From Bacillus zhangzhouensis (GTDB lineage Bacteria; Bacillota; Bacilli; Bacillales; Bacillaceae): a stretch of DNA of 64,000 nt. Both the position numbers and the translations under genes were made by a program. Below the pieces are notes generated by a model. That model saw only the letters and a list, made by a program, of their open reading frames with translations. It was not told the origin of the DNA and made no database searches. Below are positions 50,878 to 61,645 of this stretch, in pieces (position 1 is the first letter of the stretch; every line of letters starts with the position of its first letter). The stretch covers positions 2,232,001 through 2,296,000 of the forward strand of contig CP099514.1 in assembly GCA_025809375.1 (NCBI GenBank), in the 5' to 3' direction.

Positions 50878-52674
50878 TTAGCCAGTGATAGGTGTTTCCA
50901 TTCGAATCGCTGGATCACGCCAGATCTCAACCCATTTTTTGATCGCAAACACAATAATCACAAATCCTAAGATCAGCATAATGATCGAAAGCACCGCATT
51001 CAGCACGCTGTAACCGGATGCTTCAGGATTGAGATATACTTTCGCTACCATCCAATAGCCTGCATAATTCACCGTCACATATAAGTAAGCAAGCGGAATG
51101 AAACAAGTCAGCATATATCGTCTTTTATCTGCAATTTTTAAAACAACGGTTGCCCCAATGATTAACCCAACCGAGGCCATTAACTGATTTGAAACCCCAA
51201 ACAGCGCCCAAATAGACCCGATATCCCCGGAGTAAAGTAAGTATCCCCACATAAAACAAGCAAGCGCACTTGCAAACACCGAACCAGGTACCCAGTCATT
51301 TCGTTTAAGCGGTTTATATGCTTCACCTAAGAAATCTTGAATCAAATAGCGTGCCACACGTGTTCCCGCATCAATAGCGGTTAAAATAAAGACAGCTTCA
51401 AACATAATGACGAACTGGAAGAAATAAGAAGCCAAATGACTAAAGAACGGAATCCCCGTAAAGATATATGCCATTCCTACAGCTAATGTTACGGCACCAC
51501 CTGTTCTTCCTTCTAAATCAAGACCGATTTCCTTACTCAGCTGCGGAAGGTTTTCAACACTCATACCGAGTGTACGAAACACTTCTGGCGTACTGTTTAT
51601 CGCAAAATAATCTCCTGGATGCAGGGCCGTAGCCGCAATTAAAGCCATAATCCCAACTAAGCATTCCACCAGCATTGCACCAAACGCAACAGGCTTCATA
51701 TCACTCCAGCGGTCCAGCATCTTTGGCGTTGTGCCTGAACCAACAAATGCGTGGAAACCAGAGATGGCACCGCAAGCAATAGTAATCGAAATAAACGGCC
51801 AGACAGGACCAGCTAAAACAGGCCCTCCTCCATTCACAAACTCTGTAAACGCCGGGAATTGAATGGAAGGATTCACCATAAAGATTCCGGCAATCAGCGC
51901 AATGAATACACCAATTTTCATAAAACTACTTAAATAGTCCCTCGGTGCAAGCAGCAGCCAAACTGGCAGAGCCGCAGCAAAAAAGGCATAGATCGGCAGG
52001 GCAAGAGCAAGCGTTTTTGTATCAAGGGTTAAAAAATTACCTAGTGCCGTTCCTTGAATATTTGGACCAAGGAATACACCAAACATCAGCAAAATAAATC
52101 CCGCAGATGTCGCCAGCTTTAAATTGCCTGTTTTTTTATAATACAGACCAACCCCCATCGCAATTGGAATCGTGATTCCAACTGCAAATGTCCCCCAAGG
52201 GTTACGTTCTAAAGCATGGAGCACAACCATAGACAAACCTGCCATTGTGATCGTAATAATAAACAGCATCGCAAGCCCTGTACAAAACCCAGCAACAGGT
52301 CCCAGCTCTTCCTTCGCTACCTCTGATAATGATTTCCCCTTTTTTCGCATCGACGCAAATAAGACGACTAGATCATGTACAGCTCCGCCTATTACTGCAC
52401 CAATTAAAAGCCAAAGGAGACCAGGTAAATACCCAAATTGAGCGGCTAAAATCGGACCCACTAACGGACCAGCAGCTGCAATTGCAGCAAAATGATGGCC
52501 AAATGTGACCCATTTATTTGTCGGCACATAATCTTTCCCGTCCTCTAGTGTATGAGCCGGTGTAGGATGATCATCTGTGACCTTTAATACCTTGACCATC
52601 ATAAATGTGCCATAAAGACGATAGGCAATCGCTAAAATACACATAGATCCTATTACAATTGTAACCGCATTCAT
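50878..52674 (-). CDS. cstA: Carbon starvation protein CstA
   Basis: 598 residues with about 16 membrane helices and the family's DGKDYVPTNKWVTFGHHFAAIAAAGPLVGPILAAQFGYLPG signature. Homologues act in peptide or pyruvate uptake under carbon limitation. It is a single-gene unit. Confidence 0.94.
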   Translation of the reverse strand: MNAVTIVIGSMCILAIAYRLYGTFMMVKVLKVTDDHPTPAHTLEDGKDYVPTNKWVTFGHHFAAIAAAGPLVGPILAAQFGYLPGLLWLLIGAVIGGAVHDLVVLFASMRKKGKSLSEVAKEELGPVAGFCTGLAMLFIITITMAGLSMVVLHALERNPWGTFAVGITIPIAMGVGLYYKKTGNLKLATSAGFILLMFGVFLGPNIQGTALGNFLTLDTKTLALALPIYAFFAAALPVWLLLAPRDYLSSFMKIGVFIALIAGIFMVNPSIQFPAFTEFVNGGGPVLAGPVWPFISITIACGAISGFHAFVGSGTTPKMLDRWSDMKPVAFGAMLVECLVGIMALIAATALHPGDYFAINSTPEVFRTLGMSVENLPQLSKEIGLDLEGRTGGAVTLAVGMAYIFTGIPFFSHLASYFFQFVIMFEAVFILTAIDAGTRVARYLIQDFLGEAYKPLKRNDWVPGSVFASALACFMWGYLLYSGDIGSIWALFGVSNQLMASVGLIIGATVVLKIADKRRYMLTCFIPLAYLYVTVNYAGYWMVAKVYLNPEASGYSVLNAVLSIIMLILGFVIIVFAIKKWVEIWRDPAIRMETPITG

Positions 52675-52753
52675 TTAACCATCCCCTTTTACATAAACAA
52701 TTTGTTACAAATATAACATAAATTGATTGATTTTTCTTTCTTTTAAAACCAAG

Positions 52754-52850
52754 TTGACAAATAAGAATAATATGTTTATTCTTAAGGTAGCTTCACCTAC
52801 TTCCATAAACTCTCTTTTGACAGGGCATTCTCAGGCTCTGTCCTTTTTAT
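52754..52850 (+). ncRNA. Possible small RNA with operator-like dyad
   Basis: Plus-strand TTGACA (52754-52759), 17-base spacer and TATTCT (52777-52782). The spacer and -10 contain AAGAATAA-TATG-TTTATTCTT, an inverted repeat. A hairpin GACAGGGC / GCTCTGTC (52819-52842) with a CTTTTTATT tail follows about 30 bases after the expected start. Transcription is a guess from these elements. Confidence 0.35.
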
Positions 52851-52984
52851 TGCTTTCATCTTACAAAAATAAAAGCCCGATCACATGTGCCTTATTCACT
52901 AGAAAACGTTCTCTTCTTTTGCCGAAAACAGTTCTTTTGACGTATCTTGAAAAACACCGTTCATTTCCTGGGAAATTCAATAGA

Positions 52985-53022
52985 ACAAAAAACCTTTCCC
53001 CTGTACTGAGGAAAGGCTTTTT
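52985..53022 (-). terminator. Terminator of ysdC
   Basis: GCCTTTCC / GGGAAAGG stem with a 9-base loop and TTTTTTG tail on the minus strand. Confidence 0.85.
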
Positions 53023-53025
53023 TAC

Positions 53026-54114
53026 TTAAGAACCGTACGTAATCTGTTCGACGGTTTTTTGATCTAGTCTTTTGATCACTTCTGTTAAAAGCTTCACTGC
53101 ATTTTCATAATCATCTCGGTGAATCATTGCAGCATGGGTATGAATGTATCTGCTCGGAATCCCGATAGATAGTGATGGAACACCATGACCCGTTAAATGG
53201 ATACCGCCAGCATCTGTCCCCCCGCCAGGCATTGAGTCATATTGATAAGGAATGTTCAGTTCATCCGCTGTTTGGATAACAAAATCACGAAGTCCTTTAT
53301 GAGATACCATGGAAGCATCAAATACAACAATCGTTGGTCCTTTGCCAAGCTTGCTTGTTGCTTCTTTCTCAGTGATGCCCGGTGTATCTCCTGCTACACC
53401 TACATCAATGGCAAATCCAATATCAGGCTGAATTGTAGCCGCTGCTGTTTTGGCTCCGCGCAGACCTACTTCCTCTTGTACAGTTGCGACGCTGTAAGCA
53501 ATATTCTCATGCTGTGCATTGTGTAAGTTTTTCATGACATCAATGGCTACTGCACAGCCAATGCGGTTGTCCCATGCTTTTGCAAGGAGCATTTTTTCAT
53601 CATTCATGACTGTAAATTCAAAGTAAGGAACGATTTGATCTCCAGGCAGCACACCCCACTCCATTGCCTGTTCTTTGCTTGACGCCCCAATATCAATAAA
53701 CATATCCGTAATCTCAATTGACTTTTTGCGAGCTTCAGGTGACAAGACGTGTGGTGGTTTTGAACCAATTACCCCTGTGATCTCTCCCTTATTCGTCACA
53801 ATGGTGACACGCTGGGCGAGCATGACCTGTGACCACCAGCCGCCGACTGTTTGAAAACGAATGTAGCCTTTGTCATCAATTTTTGTCACCATGAATCCTA
53901 CTTCATCTAAGTGACCAGCGAGCATAATTTTAGGTCCGTTTGCGTTTCCTTCCTTCTTAGCGATCAAGCTGCCAAGGCGGTCTGTAGAGACTTCATCTGC
54001 ATATGATTCTATGTATGTCTGCATGACTTTTTTGACATCACGTTCATTTCCTGGAATCCCTTTTGCATCCGTTAGGTCTTTCAGCATAGTTAATGTTTGA
54101 TCAAGTTTTGTCAT
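53026..54114 (-). CDS. ysdC: M42-family metallo-aminopeptidase YsdC
   Basis: 362 residues with the M42 motifs: [44 protein letters not shown] and [17 protein letters not shown], supplying the two-metal site. Forms TET-type dodecamers that trim peptides. B. subtilis order is preserved. Confidence 0.94.
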   Translation of the reverse strand: MTKLDQTLTMLKDLTDAKGIPGNERDVKKVMQTYIESYADEVSTDRLGSLIAKKEGNANGPKIMLAGHLDEVGFMVTKIDDKGYIRFQTVGGWWSQVMLAQRVTIVTNKGEITGVIGSKPPHVLSPEARKKSIEITDMFIDIGASSKEQAMEWGVLPGDQIVPYFEFTVMNDEKMLLAKAWDNRIGCAVAIDVMKNLHNAQHENIAYSVATVQEEVGLRGAKTAAATIQPDIGFAIDVGVAGDTPGITEKEATSKLGKGPTIVVFDASMVSHKGLRDFVIQTADELNIPYQYDSMPGGGTDAGGIHLTGHGVPSLSIGIPSRYIHTHAAMIHRDDYENAVKLLTEVIKRLDQKTVEQITYGS

Positions 54115-54229
54115 TCCATTTTTCCTCCTTTATCTTCATGGTGCATTCTTATTATACAAAACCTCTTTCGTTCAATACGATCTTTTTATGCATATTTTTT
54201 CGTTTTACGAAATATTTTTTAAAAAAAGT

Positions 54230-54255
54230 TGAAACCTTTTACGTTTTCATTCGTA
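54230..54255 (+). promoter_or_regulatory. Sigma-W promoter of ysdB
   Basis: TGAAAC at 54230-54235, exactly 16 bases, CGTA at 54252-54255: a full match to the sigma-W consensus. ysdB is a known sigma-W regulon member in B. subtilis. Confidence 0.9.
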
Positions 54256-54291
54256 GTACATCAGATAACGGTATTGGAGGTGCATCCTGTC

Positions 54292-54696
54292 ATGTTTGTA
54301 ATCCTCATGAGACTAGCTCTTGTTGCACTGCTTGTCTACATCTTCTACATGGCGGTAAAATTCTTCTCAAATCCGAGAAGAAAGCTAAAACAAGCACAAT
54401 TAAAAGAAGGCTTTTATTTTATGGATGAACAGCAAAATGCGCGCAAAAATTTTAATTTCGTCTATAAAGGTGTCTTGTTTGAAGGGGAGAAGCATGTTCC
54501 TTCTAAGGATCATCCTCTGTTTGTCCACTCCATTTACGTTTGGACGGAGTCACCTGAGAAGCTGAGTGAATTTACATTAGATGACTTTGAAAAACTGGAG
54601 AAAAACATTATCGAGCGTTATCCTCAAACAAAAATTGATTGGGATCAGCCCATTAAAAAAATCAAACAAAAAAAAGGAGCAGACACGCCATCCTAA
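54292..54696 (+). CDS. ysdB: YsdB, sigma-W-controlled membrane-anchored protein
   Basis: 134 residues: one N-terminal membrane helix (MRLALVALLVYIFYMAVKFF), then a soluble cytoplasmic domain. GGAGGTG lies 10 bases before the ATG. Envelope-stress regulation is indicated by the promoter; the molecular function is unknown. Confidence 0.88.
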   Translation: MFVILMRLALVALLVYIFYMAVKFFSNPRRKLKQAQLKEGFYFMDEQQNARKNFNFVYKGVLFEGEKHVPSKDHPLFVHSIYVWTESPEKLSEFTLDDFEKLEKNIIERYPQTKIDWDQPIKKIKQKKGADTPS

Positions 54697-54716
54697 TGGC
54701 GTCTGCTCCTTTTTCA
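54674..54716. terminator. Convergent terminator of ysdB and ysdA
   Basis: GGAGCAGACACGCCAT / ATGGCGTCTGCTCC stem with a 4-base loop and TTTTTC on the plus strand. Confidence 0.9.
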
Positions 54717-54980
54717 AATAACTTGGATATATCCCAATAGGATCAACTGCAAAATAATGAATACAGGCATGCCGATTTGAAAGGCAGGATGCTTTGTTTT
54801 ATGCCGGAAATACTGCATTCCTAGATACGATCCAGCAGCGCCAAAAAGCACCGCAATACTCCATAAATGCGCCTCTGAAATTCTCCATTTATGTGCTTTG
54901 GCCCGGCGTTTGTCCTCTCCCATAAGAAAAAAGCCATAGCCATTCACCAACATAAGCAGCAGGATCAAAGCCATATTCAT
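54714..54980 (-). CDS. ysdA: YsdA, DUF1294 membrane protein
   Basis: 88 residues, three membrane helices, with the DUF1294 pattern NGYGFFLMGEDKRRAKAHKWRISEAHLW and GAAGSYLGMQYFRHKTKHPAF. Function unknown. Confidence 0.88.
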   Translation of the reverse strand: MNMALILLLMLVNGYGFFLMGEDKRRAKAHKWRISEAHLWSIAVLFGAAGSYLGMQYFRHKTKHPAFQIGMPVFIILQLILLGYIQVI

Positions 54981-55000
54981 TCATTTCACCTCACATGATG

Positions 55001-55038
55001 AGAAAAAAAGATCACCCCTAGAAGGAATGATCTTTTAT
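55001..55038 (-). terminator. Terminator of the infC-rpmI-rplT operon
   Basis: AAAGATCA / TGATCTTT stem with an inner CCTT/AGGG pairing and TTTTTTT tail on the minus strand. Confidence 0.85.
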
Positions 55039-55043
55039 AAAAT

Positions 55044-55415
<372 letters not shown>

Positions 55416-55434
55416 CTATGATTCCTATTCCAAA

Positions 55435-55659
<225 letters not shown>

Positions 55660-56175
55660 TTACTTTTCAACTTTTGGTGCAAGCATGAGGAACATGCTGC
55701 GTCCGTCCATCTTAGGTTTTGTTTCTACTGTTGCTACTTCAGCGCAAGCTTCAGAGAAACGGTCTAACACGCGCTGTCCGATTTCTTTATGCGTAATCGC
55801 ACGGCCTTTAAAACGGATAGAAGCTTTCACTTTATCTCCCTTTTCAAGGAATTTGATTGCATTACGGAGCTTCGTGTTAAAATCATGTTCATCGATTGTC
55901 GGGCTCAACCGAACTTCTTTTAAGCTAATGATTTTTTGATTCTTACGTGCCTCTTTTTCCTTCTTCTGCTGTTCGAATCGGAACTTACCATAGTCCATGA
56001 TTCGGCAAACAGGTGGTTTTGCATTTGCAGCAACTAACACAAGGTCAAGATTAGCTTTAGCAGCAATTTCCAGAGCTTCCTGGCGGGTTTTAATCCCAAG
56101 CTGATCGCCATTTTGTCCGATCAAACGAACTTCACGCGCACGAATACCTTCATTAACTAATTGATCTTTGCTAAT
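55660..56175 (-). CDS. infC: Translation initiation factor IF-3 (AUU start)
   Basis: 171 residues. The family's N-terminus ([26 protein letters not shown]) begins at an ATT codon (56173-56175) with GGAGGTGG seven bases upstream. No ATG, GTG or TTG in frame gives the full N-domain; the first is a TTG 51 bases later. AUU-type starts in infC allow IF-3 to limit its own synthesis. N- and C-domains are otherwise complete. Confidence 0.95.
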   Translation of the reverse strand: MSKDQLVNEGIRAREVRLIGQNGDQLGIKTRQEALEIAAKANLDLVLVAANAKPPVCRIMDYGKFRFEQQKKEKEARKNQKIISLKEVRLSPTIDEHDFNTKLRNAIKFLEKGDKVKASIRFKGRAITHKEIGQRVLDRFSEACAEVATVETKPKMDGRSMFLMLAPKVEK

Positions 56176-56395
56176 AGTGAGCCACCTCCATGAGATTTTG
56201 AATTGAGTTCACAATTCATTTTGACCATTTCGTTGTATGTTTTACAGGCAAACAAAAAGTGCGGGCATATAAAACACCCACACTGCGAACATTTGCATGA
56301 AAAAATAAATGTACGGTCAACCTGTCAACTACAAACATGTGTCAATCAGGTGAGAAGCGGGTGCTTCTGCTTGTGATATCTATTCAATTCGTTAA
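56176..56395 (-). promoter_or_regulatory. infC operon leader with attenuator
   Basis: About 215 bases from the promoter to infC. The terminator AGTGTGGG / CCCGCACT with TTTTTG tail at 56252-56286 matches the L20-responsive attenuation known for this operon in B. subtilis. Confidence 0.8.
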
Positions 56396-56397
56396 CT

Positions 56398-56426
56398 ATT
56401 CTACACAATTTTCATTTGTCCGTCAA
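56398..56426 (-). promoter_or_regulatory. infC operon promoter
   Basis: TTGACG at 56421-56426, 17-base spacer, TAGAAT at 56398-56403 on the minus strand. Confidence 0.8.
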
Positions 56427-56506
56427 GTAACCGAACTCTTGAAACAACTTTTTCAGTCTAACATGATGAGACGAATTGGGCAAGACTTTTTCACACCATG
56501 ACACCA

Positions 56507-57202
56507 TCAAAGAATCAACTGCATAAAGATTGGGATGACGATAACGGTCACAACTCCTACGACTACAACGGCGATACTTGCCATCGCTGCTTCTACTTCT
56601 CCCATCTCAATTCCAACAGAAACCCCAAGCGCATGTCCTGATGTACCAAGTGCAAGACCTTTTGCCACTGGGTTTTTAATGCGAAACCATTTTAAGAAGA
56701 AGGCACCTAGTGCATAGACAATGACTGCGTTAAATATGACCGCAAAGGCTGTGATATCTGCGATTCCTCCAATATCCTTTGCAATTGGAAGAGCAATCGC
56801 TGTTGTCGCTGCTTGTGGAAGCATGCTTTTCATCACAGCCGCATCTAAATGAATTCCTTTTGCTACGAGATATACGATCGTAATGGAACAAAGTGAACCT
56901 ACAAAAATAGCAGATAAAATTTGCCACCAATATTTTTTAAGCAAAGCTCTCTGCTTATAAAGCGGGATAGCGAAAGCAATCGTGGCAGGCTCTAAGAAAA
57001 ATTTGATTATCTTGCCGCCCTCATTATAATCTGCGTAGGAAAAACCGCCAACTTTCAAAAATAAAATGCCTAGTACCATCGCCACAAACAGCGGGGTGAA
57101 TAAGAAGAAGCCTTTTGATTTTTTAAATAAGAATGTCCCTATTCCAAAAGCGACCAATGAGACGACAATGCCAAAATAAGGGCTCATCGTACTTGTACCC
57201 AT
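56507..57202 (-). CDS. pftB: LrgB-family protein, pyruvate transporter subunit PftB
   Basis: 231 residues, about seven membrane helices, LrgB pattern ([61 protein letters not shown]). In B. subtilis PftA and PftB form a pyruvate transporter induced by LytST. It follows pftA by 14 bases. Confidence 0.92.
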   Translation of the reverse strand: MGTSTMSPYFGIVVSLVAFGIGTFLFKKSKGFFLFTPLFVAMVLGILFLKVGGFSYADYNEGGKIIKFFLEPATIAFAIPLYKQRALLKKYWWQILSAIFVGSLCSITIVYLVAKGIHLDAAVMKSMLPQAATTAIALPIAKDIGGIADITAFAVIFNAVIVYALGAFFLKWFRIKNPVAKGLALGTSGHALGVSVGIEMGEVEAAMASIAVVVVGVVTVIVIPIFMQLIL

Positions 57203-57216
57203 TTTGCATCTCTCCT

Positions 57217-57660
57217 TTAATGCGTACTTGAAGCTGATTTATTTGAATGAGAAGGAGCAGATTTACTCTCCTTTGTCTCTTTACGTTTCTGCGGTCTTTC
57301 TGATAATTGCATGAGAAGCTGCGAAAACAGCCCTGTCGCTGCAAGTAGCATAATGGTTGCAATGATAATGACACCGACGACTTGCACTCCTACTTCTTGC
57401 ATGACACCTAGTGATTGAATAACTGAGATCCCAGAGGGAACAAACAGAAAGCTAATGAGTCCTGTCAATGATGTACCTAATTGCTCCACCTGCTCCAATT
57501 TAACGATTTTCGTTGTTAACAAAACAAATAATAGAACCAAACCAATGACGGATGCGGGGATCGGAATCGGTAAATACATTGAAATGAGATTAGAAACGAA
57601 CATTACAGTTGCAAAAATAAATGCTTGAGATAGAAATCCATATACTTTCGTGGCACTCAT
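57217..57660 (-). CDS. pftA: LrgA-family protein, pyruvate transporter subunit PftA
   Basis: 147 residues, four membrane helices, LrgA/holin-like pattern ([36 protein letters not shown]) and a basic, Ser-rich C-terminal tail. Partner of PftB; directly upstream lie the lytT terminator and a cre-like site. Confidence 0.92.
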   Translation of the reverse strand: MSATKVYGFLSQAFIFATVMFVSNLISMYLPIPIPASVIGLVLLFVLLTTKIVKLEQVEQLGTSLTGLISFLFVPSGISVIQSLGVMQEVGVQVVGVIIIATIMLLAATGLFSQLLMQLSERPQKRKETKESKSAPSHSNKSASSTH

Positions 57661-57710
57661 GCCCCTTCACCTCTTTCTTCGACTGCCCTCAGTATAAGGC
57701 ATGAAATAAA

Positions 57711-57729
57711 TGAATGAAGCGTTTACAAT
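57711..57729 (-). promoter_or_regulatory. cre-like site upstream of pftA
   Basis: ATTGTAAACGCTTCATT on the minus strand resembles the CcpA cre consensus (13 of 16 positions by eye). CcpA repression of pftAB is known in B. subtilis. It lies about 55 bases before pftA. Confidence 0.5.
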
Positions 57730-57785
57730 AAAACTCGCTGGATTCAATGACTGAAATGCAAAAAACGAGTATTGAAATACAAACA

Positions 57786-57816
57786 AAAAAGCCCTCCTAC
57801 TCTAGCAGGAGTGACT
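57786..57816 (-). terminator. Terminator at the end of lytT
   Basis: CTCCTGC / GTAGGAG-type stem with TTTTTT tail on the minus strand, overlapping the last lytT codons. Confidence 0.7.
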
Positions 57817-58531
57817 TCTTTAATTCTTTGGCATATGTGCGGCTGACAGGAATGATAGACCCGTCTGTCATATGCAGATTATACGTCGAATTAAACCACG
57901 GCTGTACTTCTTTCATATGAGAGGTATTCACGATATAGCTGCGATGGACCCTCATAAAGTAAGCCTCAGGTAGTTTCTTTTCAATGACCACAAGCGGTTC
58001 TGAGACCTCATACATGTGAGTCTTTGTTTTCACGACCTTTTTCCCCTCGCTGAGTCCTACATACATGATCTCTTCAACTTGCAGGATCACAATTGAGTCA
58101 TCGACTGAGATCGCTAATTTTTGCTGGTGGGGCGCTTTCTCATCTGACAGTTGGTGCTCTTGCGTCTCAACAGATTTCCACTTTTTAAACTTTTGAATGG
58201 TCTGCAAAAGCCGCTCTTCATCAAATGGTTTTGTTAAATAATCAAGGGCACTTACCTCAAACGCCTTCAGCGCGTATTGATCAAAGGCTGTCGCAAATAC
58301 AACCGCTGGCGGATCAGACATCCGGTTGAGCCTTTTGGCAATATCAAATCCGTTCTCACCAGATAAATCAATGTCTAAAAAGAGCAGATCCGGCTTATGG
58401 TCGACCATCCGGTCAAAAGCAGATTCTATATTTTCTGCTTCCTCTATTTGAACATCCTCTTTCGTTCTTCGTAATAAGTATTTTAATTCATCTCTTGCTA
58501 ACACTTCATCATCTACGATTAATACCTTCAT
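57797..58531 (-). CDS. lytT: LytT response regulator
   Basis: 244 residues: receiver domain with phosphoacceptor Asp in LLFLDIDLSGENG (about residue 53) and a C-terminal LytTR DNA-binding domain (FMRVHRSYIVNTSHMKEVQPWF). The ATG at 58529-58531 overlaps the lytS stop (TGATG). Activates pftAB in response to pyruvate. Confidence 0.95.
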   Translation of the reverse strand: MKVLIVDDEVLARDELKYLLRRTKEDVQIEEAENIESAFDRMVDHKPDLLFLDIDLSGENGFDIAKRLNRMSDPPAVVFATAFDQYALKAFEVSALDYLTKPFDEERLLQTIQKFKKWKSVETQEHQLSDEKAPHQQKLAISVDDSIVILQVEEIMYVGLSEGKKVVKTKTHMYEVSEPLVVIEKKLPEAYFMRVHRSYIVNTSHMKEVQPWFNSTYNLHMTDGSIIPVSRTYAKELKKSLLLE

Positions 58532-60297
58532 CAACGAGAATCATCCTTTTTTACATAGTTCATCGGAATGCGAAATGAGATGTCAGTGCCTTGGTCACTA
58601 TGAATGGATAAAGCGGCTTGTCTGCCAAAAATTCCTCTTAACCGCTGATCTAAATTAAAAAGGGCTGTCCCTGTTCCTTCTAGTGATTTGACAGGCGCTT
58701 TTAATAGCTGAGCCATCTTATCCTCTTCAATCCCCTGTCCATTATCTGTCACTTTCATATAAACATGCCCATCTTTCATCAAAGCGGATACGATGACTTC
58801 ACAATTCGTTTGATGTTTAGGAAAAGCATGTCTCACTGCGTTTTCAACAAGCACCTGAAGCACAAAGGGCGGAATCATCACCTGCTCCAGCTCCTTTTCA
58901 ATTTGAAAGGTCACATGGTACTTATTTGGAAACCTTGCTTGTTCGAGTGATAAATATGCCTCCACATGCTGAATCTCTTTATGCATTGGAATCAGCAGCT
59001 GGCGGGCACCTTGCATATTTGAACGAAAATAAATACTTAGCTGCAGCAGCAGCTTCCTTGCCATCTCCACATTGGTTCTGCATAAAACAGAGATGGTATT
59101 AATAGCGTTAAATAAAAAGTGCGGGTTCACTTGTGCTTGAAGTGCTTTGATCTCTGCATCTTTTAGCAGGCGGCTTTGAGTTTCCGCCTCCCCAAGCTCA
59201 AGCTGTGTGGAAAACAGCATCGCCAAACCTTCTGCAAGCTCCTCTTCCACCCTGCTTAATCCGACCGGAGAATTGAAATACATTTTTAACGTTCCAATCG
59301 TTTGACCGTTCAAAGTGAGCGGCAGCACGATTGCGGCTTCAAGAGGGCAATGGGCGACTGAACAATTGATTTCGTCCTTCGAATGTGCCTTCATAATCTT
59401 GCCGCTCATCAAGACTTGTTTCGACAGCCCTGTAATCAAGCTTTTAGATGGAATATGATGATCTGTTCCATCTCCAACATGCGCTAAAATCTTTTCTGTG
59501 TCTGTTAAGGAGACCGCATCTGTTTCAGTCAACCGATGAATGATCTCCGCCACACTTTTACAGGACTGTTCATTTAACCCTTGGCGGAAAAAAGGCAGTG
59601 TTTGATCGGCGATCGAAAATACTCGATGTGTCTGCATCGCTTTTGCCTGCTCTTCTTGCCGAATGACTGACTGTAAAATAGATAAAAAGATAAAGCTGCC
59701 GATTCCATTCACAAAGATCATCGGCAGGGCAATGATACTGACAAGCCCCCATGCATCCGCAAATGGCCTTGCAAACAGAAAGATAATGATCATCTGCAAT
59801 GATTCCATCGCTACACCAAAAAGGGCTGCTTGGCGAGGTGTCACCATTCGATTCCTCCGCTTAAATCTGCTGCCGACATAGCCTGCAATGACACCGGCTA
59901 AAATGGAAGAAATCGCACAGCTGAGCGCAGTGCTTCCTCCTAGGGAATAGCGATGAATTCCAGCTAAAAGCCCTGCACCAATCCCTACAAACGGCCCCCC
60001 GATCAAACCACCCATTTCGATCCCCATAATTCTCGTATTGGCGATAGAGCTGGACGAGCCAAGATGATATGAAAACTCATGATTCATGACAATTTGCTGC
60101 TGGATTTCAATACCTGTGTAATTGCTGATCATACTAAAAGAAGCAAAAATGAAGACAAGGATTGCCTTTTTCCGAAACCCTTGATTATGTAGCAATAGAT
60201 TGCGAAAGCCCTTCACATGAGCAAGCACAAATCCTAAAATAACGATGATCCCCACACGCTCGATCATCATAATAATTAAATGAAGCAAACCGGCCAC
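58531..60297 (-). CDS. lytS: LytS sensor histidine kinase
   Basis: 588 residues: six membrane segments of the 5TMR-LYT domain (about 1-210), a GAF-like domain (about 225-365), and a HisKA-7TM-type kinase with His393 in [12 protein letters not shown], and ATP-binding [13 protein letters not shown] and DNGQGIEED. Senses extracellular pyruvate. Translationally coupled to lytT. Confidence 0.95.
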   Translation of the reverse strand: MAGLLHLIIMMIERVGIIVILGFVLAHVKGFRNLLLHNQGFRKKAILVFIFASFSMISNYTGIEIQQQIVMNHEFSYHLGSSSSIANTRIMGIEMGGLIGGPFVGIGAGLLAGIHRYSLGGSTALSCAISSILAGVIAGYVGSRFKRRNRMVTPRQAALFGVAMESLQMIIIFLFARPFADAWGLVSIIALPMIFVNGIGSFIFLSILQSVIRQEEQAKAMQTHRVFSIADQTLPFFRQGLNEQSCKSVAEIIHRLTETDAVSLTDTEKILAHVGDGTDHHIPSKSLITGLSKQVLMSGKIMKAHSKDEINCSVAHCPLEAAIVLPLTLNGQTIGTLKMYFNSPVGLSRVEEELAEGLAMLFSTQLELGEAETQSRLLKDAEIKALQAQVNPHFLFNAINTISVLCRTNVEMARKLLLQLSIYFRSNMQGARQLLIPMHKEIQHVEAYLSLEQARFPNKYHVTFQIEKELEQVMIPPFVLQVLVENAVRHAFPKHQTNCEVIVSALMKDGHVYMKVTDNGQGIEEDKMAQLLKAPVKSLEGTGTALFNLDQRLRGIFGRQAALSIHSDQGTDISFRIPMNYVKKDDSR

Positions 60298-60464
60298 CTC
60301 AAATGATATATGTCATATCTACTGTCTTTCTATTCTATCATGTGCGGTCAATGATCAAAGATCTCTCAAATCTTTTCTTTATTGGCCTCTTCTTCTATTG
60401 TAAAATGAACATGAGCCTGTCACTTGCAGTTGAAGGTAACACATACATAACAAGGGAGAAGATC

Positions 60465-61244
60465 ATGAAAGCCGTATTTTTCGATTTAGATGATACTTTG
60501 CTTTGGGACGAAAAAAGCATTCACACAACTTTTCAGGAAACTTGCCGGGAAGCGGAAAAGAAATATGGACTTGATCCAGAATCGTTTGAACAGACTGTAC
60601 GTGAAGAAGCAAGAAAGCTGTACTCTTCTTATGAAACATATGATTATACTGTCATGATCGGCATTAACCCTTTCGAAGGACTGTGGTCCAATTTTAGTGA
60701 ACCGATTAGCGAAGGCTTTCAAAAGCTGAACGCCCTTGCACCAGAGTATCGCAAAAATGCTTGGACCAACGGCTTAAAGACAGCGGGAATTGACGATGAG
60801 GCATTTGGACAATATTTGGCTGATTTCTTTGCAGCAGAGCGCAGAAAACGTCCATATGTCTATGAAGAAACATACCCTGTTTTAGACCGACTAAAAGGCA
60901 GCTACGAATTGCTCCTTTTAACCAACGGAGATCCTAGCCTTCAAAAGGAAAAACTGGCAGGTGTTCCTGAGCTTGCACCTTATTTTAACGAAATTGTGAT
61001 TTCAGGAGATTACGGGAAAGGCAAACCTGATCCGGGTATCTTTGAGCACTGCCTTCAGCTGTTAAACTTAAAAAAAGACGAAGTGATCATGGTTGGAGAT
61101 AATCCCAAAACAGATATTCTCGGCGCATCTCGCGTTGGCATCCAAACCGTTTGGATCAATCGCCATGGCAAGAAAAACGAAACAGATGTGATGCCTGATT
61201 TTGAAATCAAAGACTTACATGAATTGTTTGATATATTAAAATAG
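60465..61244 (+). CDS. ysaA: HAD-family hydrolase YsaA
   Basis: 259 residues with HAD motifs: [13 protein letters not shown] (nucleophile Asp), [11 protein letters not shown], and [10 protein letters not shown] followed by [13 protein letters not shown]. Probably a phosphatase of small metabolites; substrate unknown. The ATG at 60465 has AAGGGAG upstream. Divergent from lytS. Confidence 0.92.
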   Translation: MKAVFFDLDDTLLWDEKSIHTTFQETCREAEKKYGLDPESFEQTVREEARKLYSSYETYDYTVMIGINPFEGLWSNFSEPISEGFQKLNALAPEYRKNAWTNGLKTAGIDDEAFGQYLADFFAAERRKRPYVYEETYPVLDRLKGSYELLLLTNGDPSLQKEKLAGVPELAPYFNEIVISGDYGKGKPDPGIFEHCLQLLNLKKDEVIMVGDNPKTDILGASRVGIQTVWINRHGKKNETDVMPDFEIKDLHELFDILK

Positions 61245-61247
61245 AAA

Positions 61248-61288
61248 AAAGAAACACCCTTCTCCTGACGAGATTGGGTGTTTTTGTA
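61248..61288 (+). terminator. Terminator of ysaA
   Basis: AAACACCC / GGGTGTTT stem followed by TTTTTG on the plus strand. Confidence 0.85.
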
Positions 61289-61331
61289 TTCTCAGAGCTA
61301 AATAATTGCCGCTAGACTTTGCGCTTGCCGG

Positions 61332-61600
61332 TCAAGTGAATTCCTTGACTGCTTCACAAGATTCCGTTATAAACACGATTGTCTTCGCCCGGCTTGTTCC
61401 GCTGCTGCCCCTCTCTACTTCTGCATGGATCGCCTTCCCATATTGATCTACCTTGACGATCGATTCTTTTGAATTTGTCGCAGGCTTTCGATTTTCTGCT
61501 GCCACCATGCTAAAGCCATTTTCATGGAATCCGCATGTGCCGCTTCTATTGCTAAACGTCTCTTTTTAGGAATTGAATCACTAATGGTGGATGTTTCCCA
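61332..61600 (-). pseudogene. Relic or small-gene locus after thrS
   Basis: Two overlapping minus-strand frames both read like protein. One (about 61448-61600) contains SIPKKRRLAIEAAHADSMKM and ALAWWQQKIESLRQI but has no start. The other (61332-61508) begins MVAAENRKPATNSKESIVKV and contains RGSSGTSRAKTIVFITES. No ribosome site is visible. Probably a frameshifted remnant; alternatively the second frame is a real 58-residue protein. The family is not recognised. Confidence 0.4.
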
Positions 61601-61605
61601 AAAAG

Positions 61606-61642
61606 AAAAAAGCCAGTGATCTAAAGAGAATCACTGGCTGCT
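61606..61642 (-). terminator. Terminator of thrS
   Basis: GCCAGTGAT / ATCACTGGC stem with a 9-base loop and TTTTTTC tail on the minus strand. Confidence 0.9.
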
Positions 61643-61645
61643 TCA

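Larger units (their letters stand above)
52675..53025. other. cstA-ysdC intergenic region
   Basis: Contains the cstA upstream region, a plus-strand promoter-operator-hairpin arrangement (52754-52850) and the ysdC terminator. The open plus-strand frame here lacks a ribosome site and looks non-coding. Confidence 0.5.

Noticed and set aside
52727-53029. 100-residue plus-strand ORF between cstA and ysdC
   Set aside because: No ribosome site, no family resemblance, and it runs through a terminator.
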